Source: a virus. From it: DNA of 36,115 bases. The stretch lies in the IMG/VR virus record IMGVR_UViG_3300034980_000568, positions 1 to 36,115 of that record. The stretch is one strand, 5' to 3'. Of this stretch, positions 30,226 to 36,115 are shown piece by piece. Below the pieces are notes generated by a model. It was not told the DNA's origin and searched no databases. It was given only the letters and a program-made list of their open reading frames with translations. The position numbers and the translations under genes were made by a program. The stretch's first letter is position 1; every line of letters begins with the position of its first letter.

Positions 30226-31107
30226 ATGAAGCCATTATTTATGTGGGCCGGCGGTAAAACACGCCTGATCAAAAAATACAAAGAACAACATATCCTTCCA
30301 GACTCCTTTGATCGTTATATCGAACCCTTCCTTGGTGCCGGCGCGATGTTTATATGGGCATACACACAGAATCCCAATGCAACCTTCGTCCTGAACGATT
30401 CTAATGAATCTATTATGGCCATTTATACGGCTGTTAAAGAGGATTGCAGCGTTTTCATAGACCGTGTGGAGGATCTCTCAGTACAATATCTTCCACTTGA
30501 GAAGGCGGCAAGAAAGGCGTTCTACTATGATTTGAGAAGGCAGCATGCCTTTGATTACAAAAAGTGGTCATGCACCGATGAGGCGGCTACGTTATATTTC
30601 CTGATGAAAACAGGGTTCAACGGTATCTGGCAGCTTAATAAAAACACAGATGGTCGTTTTGGCACCCCCGCGGGCCTACTAAACCAGAAGGACAAAGTTT
30701 ACGACAAGGCAAACGTTTTAGAATGGGAAGAGGCTCTCAGGCGATGCATCCTCACCACTGGAGACTTCCGCGAGACGCTGAGCGCCGCCATCCCTAACTC
30801 ATATGTGTTCCTGGATCCTCCTTATCGCGGATCGTTCACACAGTATGGTGTTGATTTTGATGACGATTTACAAGAGTCTGTAATTAAGTTTTTAAATGAC
30901 TTGACAGCCAAGGGGGCACTTGTTATGATGTCTAATAGAGACATCGGGGATAACTTCTTCGAGTCTCGACAGGGCAATAATAAAATCATCTATTTTGATG
31001 TTACGTATACGGCAGGTCGTAGAAAGAAAAATGCCGATGGAACACATAGCGCCAAAAAGGCTAGAGAAATTCTAATGATAGGAGAAAAGAATGAATATTC
31101 AGACTAA
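30226..31107 (+). CDS. dam: DNA adenine methyltransferase (Dam / D12 class)
   Basis: This 293-residue protein is an N6-adenine methyltransferase. It has the N-terminal FMWAGGKTRLIKKY (residues 5-18), the S-adenosylmethionine loop IEPFLGAGAMF (32-42), the region FNGIWQLNKNTDGRFGTPAG (131-150), and the catalytic VFLDPPY (194-200). This order is that of the D12 class (Dam, DpnM, T4 Dam), most of which modify GATC. Length fits E. coli Dam (278). GATC and GGATCC are common in the window, so the genome does not avoid the site. It probably protects phage DNA from restriction or tags it; the target sequence is inferred. The GHKL ATPase gene overlaps its 3' end by 17 nt, pointing to joint expression. 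Confidence 0.9.
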   Translation: MKPLFMWAGGKTRLIKKYKEQHILPDSFDRYIEPFLGAGAMFIWAYTQNPNATFVLNDSNESIMAIYTAVKEDCSVFIDRVEDLSVQYLPLEKAARKAFYYDLRRQHAFDYKKWSCTDEAATLYFLMKTGFNGIWQLNKNTDGRFGTPAGLLNQKDKVYDKANVLEWEEALRRCILTTGDFRETLSAAIPNSYVFLDPPYRGSFTQYGVDFDDDLQESVIKFLNDLTAKGALVMMSNRDIGDNFFESRQGNNKIIYFDVTYTAGRRKKNADGTHSAKKAREILMIGEKNEYSD

Positions 31108-32704
31108 TATAAGAGAGAGAGAGGAAGTGCGCTTCGACACCACCCCGAATGCATCACAGCTGTATAACGTCGTGCTTCAGGGTTTTGGTTACTCTATGAA
31201 AGACGCCGTGTGCGATATCCAAGATAATTCAGTTGATGCCGGCGCAAAGAACGTTACTGTGGTGTTTGAGCAAGCCGCAGGCCAACAGAATAAAGAAACC
31301 GGCGGTGCGTATGTTCAAGCTATTTGGATTATTGATGATGGGTGCGGCATGAATAAAGAGCGCCTGCAAAAATCGTTCATTTTTTCTACAAAAGTTCCGC
31401 ATGCCGAAGGCTCTCTTGGGCATTTTGGAGCAGGAGGCTCGGCCGCATCTTTTTCTATTGCTGAAGATAAATATGTTCTCACAAAGGAGGCCAATGGCCA
31501 GCTATTGGTTGGAACTTTGAGCATAAACTCGTTCAATGAATCTGGTTCTTTTAAAGATACTGGAATGATGCGCGCAGCCAACGACACCGAAAAGGTCTTT
31601 TTTATGAAAGAACTAGGAATAAAAGAAAGTAATTTTGCTGGATGCCACGGTACCATAGTTGGGCTGACAAAGATTAACAAGAACCTAAACACAACAGCCC
31701 GGAAAGCTGCAACAGACTTACAAAAATACTGCGGCGAAGTTTATCATCAATATATATCTGAGGGTATCATCTTTAGAACAATTTTACGAAGGAATCACGA
31801 GGAGGATCTTATCAATGAAGTTGCCGCAGCCGACCCGCTCTTACATAATTATCCCGACAGTCTATCATACAAGCATTCAGAAAATCTTGAGTATGTAGAC
31901 TCGCAAGATAGAACTCATATTATCAATGTGCGCTATTCTATTCTAAACGCAACAGCGGGCAAAGGTGACTTAATTGAAAAGCAAGGAATTTATGTTAGCA
32001 GAAACAAGAGACAAATTGTCGCGCATTCAGCGCTCGGGGACTTGTGGAGAAAAAATTTGCAGACATGTCGTGCCGGCAGAATGGAAATCAATTTCCCAGA
32101 AAGCCTAAACGAAGACATGGGCCTAACTTCAATGAAAAACAAAGTCCGCCTAGATGAAGAGCTAAAGTCTTTTTTGAAACCCTATGTTAGTACCTTCAGA
32201 TCGAAGGTGACGAAGAGATCCACAACACCAAACAAGATCGCAAAAGAAATAGAGAAACAAGAAAAGGAGTCCGCCAAAAAGGTTGTCCAACATGGCGGTA
32301 CCCTGGGGGTGCCCGAGATCAGCGCTCCTGCTCCAACCGGTCGCCCAAACCCAGACGCCGGCCGCGGCTCAGATAAGAAAAAGCGCAAAAAGAAAGATCC
32401 AAATAATACTCGACGCCAATATGCAGATGTCAGCTTTGAGCACGTTAGTCCGAACATGCCCACCGATCACCCATGGTGGCATAAGGTCACAGACGATCTG
32501 ACTATCATTATTTGTATAAATGATGATCATCGGTTTGTTGTCGATCATTATACAGAAGGCACCGATGAGATGAAGACTGTGATTAGAAAATGGATGGTAG
32601 CAGATATACTCACTCAAATAGAATATCAAGATAATTCAACCAGCCGTTCTGTGATGGGTTCGTTTTATCGAAGAATCTCTGACATCCACAACTTGGGAAT
32701 ATAA
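31091..32704 (+). CDS. MORC/Hsp90-type GHKL ATPase
   Basis: This 537-residue protein opens with a GHKL ATPase domain. The N-box is CDIQDNSVDAGA (41-52), the G1 motif DDGCGM (82-87), and the lid motif GHFGAGGSAAS (110-120); GTIVGL lies further on. In this fold the catalytic residue is the Glu of ExxDN; here it is Asp42. The pattern resembles MORC, MutL and Hsp90 more than the type II topoisomerase subunit. Residues about 200-370 probably form the transducer domain (ending with QGIYVSRNKRQIV). A basic Lys/Arg linker follows (to about 435), then a C-terminal domain (FEHVSPNMPTDHPWWHKV). It overlaps the methylase gene by 17 nt, with AGGAG inside the methylase end. A DNA-clamping role is inferred. 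Confidence 0.75.
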   Translation: MNIQTNIREREEVRFDTTPNASQLYNVVLQGFGYSMKDAVCDIQDNSVDAGAKNVTVVFEQAAGQQNKETGGAYVQAIWIIDDGCGMNKERLQKSFIFSTKVPHAEGSLGHFGAGGSAASFSIAEDKYVLTKEANGQLLVGTLSINSFNESGSFKDTGMMRAANDTEKVFFMKELGIKESNFAGCHGTIVGLTKINKNLNTTARKAATDLQKYCGEVYHQYISEGIIFRTILRRNHEEDLINEVAAADPLLHNYPDSLSYKHSENLEYVDSQDRTHIINVRYSILNATAGKGDLIEKQGIYVSRNKRQIVAHSALGDLWRKNLQTCRAGRMEINFPESLNEDMGLTSMKNKVRLDEELKSFLKPYVSTFRSKVTKRSTTPNKIAKEIEKQEKESAKKVVQHGGTLGVPEISAPAPTGRPNPDAGRGSDKKKRKKKDPNNTRRQYADVSFEHVSPNMPTDHPWWHKVTDDLTIIICINDDHRFVVDHYTEGTDEMKTVIRKWMVADILTQIEYQDNSTSRSVMGSFYRRISDIHNLGI

Positions 32705-32716
32705 CAGGAGGAACCA

Positions 32717-33868
32717 ATGAGTAGAAAAACAAAAGAAATAAAGGCCGGCCGTGTCAACCTTAAGGATTTGATGAAGATCGTCAACAAGAAGGCCGGCCGA
32801 AACGTTGCCCATGATTTAACGGGCACAAACCCAACGTCGGTCAAGGAGTGGATCCCGACGGGATCCCGCTGGCTTGACTCTATTGTGTGCAAAGGGCAAG
32901 TAGCCGGAATACCAGTAGGTAAAGTAACAGAGATCGCCGGCCTTGAATCAACTGGAAAATCTTATATGGCCGCACAGATCGCCGCAAACGCCCAGAAACA
33001 GGGCAAGCTTATCGTTTACTTTGATTCCGAGTCTGCTATCGATCCAACCTTTTTGGAGCGCTCAGGATGCGATCTAGAGCGTTTAATGTATGTTCAGGCA
33101 TCATCTGTCGAGTTCGTGTTGGAAACGATTGAAGAGCTACTGGGTGCAACTGATGAACAATTAGTATTTATCTGGGACTCATTGGCATTTACGCCTTCTG
33201 TTTCGGATGTTGAGGGAGATTTCAACCCTCAGTCTTCGATGGCAGTGAAAGCCAGGATCTTAGCCAAGGGAATGTCGAAACTCGTAATTCCGATTGCAGA
33301 TAAGCAAGCAACATTTATTGTGCTAAATCAATTGAAAACTAATATCCCACAAGGGCCATTCGCACGCCAAATTGCAATGACGACGCCCTATATGACCCCG
33401 GGAGGCAAAGCGATGCATTATGCTTATTCACTCCGCATCTGGCTGACGGGCCGAAAGGCGAAATCCGCATTCATTGAGGATGATAAGGGCTTTCGTATCG
33501 GATCCGAGGTCAAGGTAAAGCTTGAGAAATCTCGGTTTGGAACACAAGGCAGAAACTGCGCCTTCCGGATCCTTTGGGGCACTGAGAACATAGGCATCAG
33601 GGACAAGGAAAGCTGGTTCGACGCGATCAAGGGTTCTGAATGTTTAACATCGGCCGGCGCATGGTATACCTTGAAGACATCTTCGGGTTATGAGAAAAAA
33701 TTCCAACCATCAAAGTGGACTGAGATAGTATCGTCCGATGAGGAGTTTAGAAATCACGTTATTGACATAATGGACGAAGAGATTGTCCAAAAGTTTGACA
33801 AGAGGGAGGGTGACGCTAGTTCTTATTATGAAGACCCAGAAGACCTATCAGTACCAATTAAGGAATAA
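32717..33868 (+). CDS. uvsX: UvsX/RecA-type recombinase
   Basis: This 383-residue protein catalyses strand exchange and supports recombination-dependent replication. It has Walker A GLESTGKS (75-82), the catalytic-side segment YFDSESAIDPTFLERSG (101-117), Walker B LVFIWDSL (149-156) with Asp154, and a DNA-binding loop region around residues 200-230 (LNQLKTNI, then TTPYMTPGGKAMHYA). Length matches T4 UvsX (391). The acidic C-terminus (about residues 345-383) is typical. AGGAGG precedes the ATG. It is followed at once by the 5'-3' exonuclease gene. No partner UvsY is visible in the window. Confidence 0.92.
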   Translation: MSRKTKEIKAGRVNLKDLMKIVNKKAGRNVAHDLTGTNPTSVKEWIPTGSRWLDSIVCKGQVAGIPVGKVTEIAGLESTGKSYMAAQIAANAQKQGKLIVYFDSESAIDPTFLERSGCDLERLMYVQASSVEFVLETIEELLGATDEQLVFIWDSLAFTPSVSDVEGDFNPQSSMAVKARILAKGMSKLVIPIADKQATFIVLNQLKTNIPQGPFARQIAMTTPYMTPGGKAMHYAYSLRIWLTGRKAKSAFIEDDKGFRIGSEVKVKLEKSRFGTQGRNCAFRILWGTENIGIRDKESWFDAIKGSECLTSAGAWYTLKTSSGYEKKFQPSKWTEIVSSDEEFRNHVIDIMDEEIVQKFDKREGDASSYYEDPEDLSVPIKE

Positions 33869-33869
33869 A

Positions 33870-34841
33870 ATGACACAAACCGATAAAAAGAGAGTCATCA
33901 TCATCGATGCACTTAATATGTTTCTTAGAGCATACATTGTTGATCCATCGCTTTCCACCAATGGCCAGCCCATGGGCGGAATAAAGGGATCCTTCAAGAT
34001 TCTACAAAAGCTCGTAAGGATGACGCGCCCTGACTCCATTGTGATTGTTTGGGATGGCCCAAACGGTTCACGCAAACGTAGAAGCATGGACAAGAATTAC
34101 AAAGCCGGCAGAAAGCCGATTAGACTCAATCGCGCCTTTAATAATTTAACAGAAGATGAAGAGGCCAGCAACCGAGTATGGCAACAAACCCGAACAATTG
34201 AGTATTTTAATGAGATGCCCATTATCCAGATTATGCTGCCGGAGGTGGAAGCGGATGACGTTATTGCACATGTGACACACCTGGATCATTACCGCGGCTG
34301 GCAAAAGGTCATTATCTCAAATGACAAAGATTTTTTGCAACTCTGTGACGAAGAAACGGTGTTATACCGGCCGACTGTAGATGAACTTATGAATACAAAG
34401 AGGATTATTGAGCACCATGGTGTTCATCCCACCAACATGGCCCTTGCGAGAGCTATAATCGGAGACTCATCGGACAATCTACCCGGCATCAAAGGAGCCG
34501 GCCCAGCCTCGGTTAAAAAGAGGTTATCCTTTTTATCTTCCGAGAAAGATTATACCGTCGATGAGGTTTTACAGTATTGTGAGCGCGCTAATTCGAAGCT
34601 CAAATTCTTCACAAATATTATAGACGGCCGATCGGTGATCGAACATAATTATAAAATGATGCAACTTTATTCACCGCAGCTTTCTGTGCAGTCAAAAGAC
34701 TTTGTTAAGGTTTCAATTGAAGATTTTGAGTGTGAATTCAACACCATAGAAGTTTATAGAAAAATGAGAAAAGATGGATTTGGAGAACTTAACTGGGAAG
34801 ATTTAAGAACAAATTTAAATAGAATTAGAATCGATTGCTGA
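33870..34841 (+). CDS. rnh: 5'-3' exonuclease / RNase H (T4 Rnh-like FEN)
   Basis: The start is set at ATG 33870 (323 residues), 1 nt after the UvsX stop, with AAGGA 5 nt upstream. An earlier in-frame ATG lies inside uvsX. The fold is a PIN-type FEN nuclease: VIIIDALNMFLRAY (Asp13), IVWDGP (Asp62), EVEADDVIAH (Asp129, Asp130), SNDKDFLQL (Asp152, Asp154), then the helix-hairpin unit GDSSDNLPGIKGAGPASVKK (199-217) with Asp199 and Asp202. T4 RNase H (305 residues) removes RNA primers and flaps on the lagging strand. All metal-binding acids expected of the family are present. It works with the helicase and SSB encoded nearby. Confidence 0.9.
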   Translation: MTQTDKKRVIIIDALNMFLRAYIVDPSLSTNGQPMGGIKGSFKILQKLVRMTRPDSIVIVWDGPNGSRKRRSMDKNYKAGRKPIRLNRAFNNLTEDEEASNRVWQQTRTIEYFNEMPIIQIMLPEVEADDVIAHVTHLDHYRGWQKVIISNDKDFLQLCDEETVLYRPTVDELMNTKRIIEHHGVHPTNMALARAIIGDSSDNLPGIKGAGPASVKKRLSFLSSEKDYTVDEVLQYCERANSKLKFFTNIIDGRSVIEHNYKMMQLYSPQLSVQSKDFVKVSIEDFECEFNTIEVYRKMRKDGFGELNWEDLRTNLNRIRIDC

Positions 34842-34845
34842 TTCC

Positions 34846-34873
34846 TTGACAATACGACAGATTGTGATATACT
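34846..34873 (+). promoter_or_regulatory. Sigma70-type promoter upstream of the helicase
   Basis: TTGACA (34846-34851), a 16-nt spacer, and TATACT (34868-34873) with an extended TG form a near-consensus promoter, 22 nt before the helicase start. ACAAT (34849-34853) and ATTGT (34861-34865) form an inverted repeat between the boxes, a possible operator. The -10 region is identical to that before the ssDNA-binding protein. Confidence 0.75.
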
Positions 34874-34895
34874 TACTAACACCAAAGGGGCTAAT

Positions 34896-36115
34896 TTGAG
34901 CACTATAGACACCAACTTTTCAAAGTTTGGGAAGATATTTCAAGAGGGCCTCGTCCAACTGATCTATGAAGATCGACCATACGCAGATCAAATAACAGAA
35001 GTGCTTGACCTTGGCTTCCTAGAGCTTGAATACTTGCGACTTTTCACTCAAAAGATCGTAACGTATCGAAAAAAGTACGGCACGCATCCGTCCGCCAACG
35101 CGGTAGCTTCTATTCTTAGCACCGAACTGGGGAAAGAAGATGAAGTACTCCAACAACAGGTCCGCGAATTTTTCACCAGAATATCAACAAATGATTTGAC
35201 TGACTCCTCGTATATCAAAGAACAATCTTTGGAATTTTGTAGAAAGCAAAATATTAAGGATGCAATGTTAAAGTCTGTTGATTTGCTCCAAAATTGTTCT
35301 TTTGATGAGATATCTAAAATCATTAATGATTCGCTCGTTCTCGGATCCGAAACAGACTTTGGGCACGATTATGTAGCTGACTTTGAAGCCAGATACCAAC
35401 CTAAATTTCGTAATCCAGTCTCGACCGGCTGGTCTGATATCGACGCCATAGTTGGAGGCGGTCTAGGAAAGAGTGAGCTTGGCGTCGTTATCGCACCCAC
35501 CGGCGCCGGAAAATCTATGGTGCTGGTGCATCTTGGTGCCCAAGCGATCCTTGAGGGCAAAACAGTTATCCACTACACCTTAGAATTACAAGATACAGTA
35601 GTCGCCAACCGGTATGATAGCTGTATTACCGGATATCCCTTATCCAACCTAATGGGATTTAAGGATGAGATACTTGAACAAGTTAAAGACGTTGAGGGTT
35701 CCTTGATCGTCAAGGAATATCCTACAAAATCCGCGTCGACTAACACGATAAAAACCCACCTCACAAAACTAATAAAGAGGGGAATGAAACCTGGAATGAT
35801 CATTGTGGATTATGCAGATCTCCTCAAGCCGGTGGTAACGAGAAAAGAGAAAAGAGCAGAACTTGAATCGATCTATGAAGAATTGAGAGGTCTCTCAACT
35901 GAGTTTCAATGTCCTATATGGACGGCCTCACAAACGAATCGGTCTGGATTAAATGCCGAAGTGATCACGATGGAACAAATCTCGGAAGCATTCAATAAAT
36001 GCTTTGTGGCAGATTTTATTATGTCTGTTTCCAGGACGATTGAAGATAAACAAAACAACACTGGTAAAATTTTTATTGCAAAAAATAGAAACGGACCAGA
36101 TGGAATGATATATAA
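34896..36115 (+). CDS. 41: Replicative DNA helicase (DnaB / T4 gp41-like), partial at window end
   Basis: The gene is open to the window end (406 codons seen; T4 gp41 has 475). The start is TTG 34896 with AAAGGGG 5 nt upstream; no ATG or GTG lies closer to the promoter in frame. The N-terminal 150 residues are helical. The RecA-like motor begins near residue 177 (TGWSDIDAIVGGGL), with Walker A APTGAGKS (200-207), catalytic YTLEL (227-231), Walker B MIIVDYADLL (301-310) and the Q-loop TASQTNRSG (343-351). SR at 379-380 and RNGPDG at 398-403 precede the likely arginine-finger region. It unwinds DNA at the phage fork, working with the RNase H and SSB encoded upstream. Confidence 0.9.
   Translation, partial: MSTIDTNFSKFGKIFQEGLVQLIYEDRPYADQITEVLDLGFLELEYLRLFTQKIVTYRKKYGTHPSANAVASILSTELGKEDEVLQQQVREFFTRISTNDLTDSSYIKEQSLEFCRKQNIKDAMLKSVDLLQNCSFDEISKIINDSLVLGSETDFGHDYVADFEARYQPKFRNPVSTGWSDIDAIVGGGLGKSELGVVIAPTGAGKSMVLVHLGAQAILEGKTVIHYTLELQDTVVANRYDSCITGYPLSNLMGFKDEILEQVKDVEGSLIVKEYPTKSASTNTIKTHLTKLIKRGMKPGMIIVDYADLLKPVVTRKEKRAELESIYEELRGLSTEFQCPIWTASQTNRSGLNAEVITMEQISEAFNKCFVADFIMSVSRTIEDKQNNTGKIFIAKNRNGPDGMIY

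Noticed and set aside
31091-32704. Type II topoisomerase large subunit (T4 gp39-like)
   Set aside because: The lid motif GHFGAGGSAAS and lack of the topoisomerase TOPRIM (EGDSA) segment fit a MORC/Hsp90-type protein better.
33783-33869. Upstream ATG of the exonuclease
   Set aside because: The extra 29 residues lie inside uvsX in another frame and do not look like a FEN N-terminus; ATG 33870 has AAGGA upstream.
1-36115. tRNA genes, CRISPR arrays, insertion sequences, attachment sites
   Set aside because: No cloverleaf with a GTTCGA arm, no regularly spaced repeats, no transposase or integrase frames and no terminal inverted repeats were seen. No gap between genes exceeds 300 bases.

Overview
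The window is part of the genome of a lytic contractile-tailed phage of the broad T4-like group. It carries recognisable relatives of T4 gp22 (scaffold core), gp23 (major capsid), gp13/gp14/gp15 (neck and tail completion), gp18 (sheath), gp19 (tube), gp26/gp51 (baseplate hub assembly), gp32 (ssDNA binding), UvsX, RNase H and gp41 (helicase). Every supported gene is on the + strand. No integrase, repressor, tRNA, insertion sequence or CRISPR array was seen. A bS21-like ribosomal protein gene, a very short family A DNA polymerase in place of the usual T4 family B enzyme, and fibre genes sharing a C-terminal module point to an environmental, probably aquatic, T4-like lineage. The host cannot be named. 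It is a bacterium with a standard anti-Shine-Dalgarno, since AGGAG-type sites precede most genes.

Layout: (a) 1-700, the tail of an upstream gene, a small head-region protein of unknown function and the bS21-like gene. (b) 730-5820, a small structural protein and four long fibre-like proteins with a related C-terminal module. (c) 5880-9900, scaffold, major capsid protein and a further putative virion protein. (d) 10000-12950, a histone-H1-like basic protein followed by neck and tail-completion proteins. (e) 13070-17940, an outsized sheath, the tube, and a zinc-binding hub/chaperone pair that may be joined by ribosomal frameshifting. (f) 18000-26950, tape measure and five baseplate or virion proteins packed with short gaps or overlaps. 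(g) 26930-36115, the replication/recombination block: short Pol A, an FtsZ/tubulin-like protein with a degenerate nucleotide loop, ssDNA-binding protein, a small membrane protein between two copies of a terminator, a D12-class adenine methylase, a MORC/Hsp90-type GHKL ATPase, UvsX, 5'-3' exonuclease and replicative helicase (cut by the window end).

Regulation visible in sequence: structural transcription units are preceded by a recurring CTATTTA-type element, usually 23-41 nt before the start codon (a candidate late promoter), and several are separated by intrinsic terminators. The replication block instead has two promoters with an identical extended -10 box (TGATATACT), upstream of the ssDNA-binding protein and the helicase. 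The most noteworthy items are the FtsZ/tubulin-like protein, the Dam plus MORC-like ATPase pair, the minimal Pol A, the candidate frameshift between the tube and tape-measure genes, and the non-T4 late-promoter motif.
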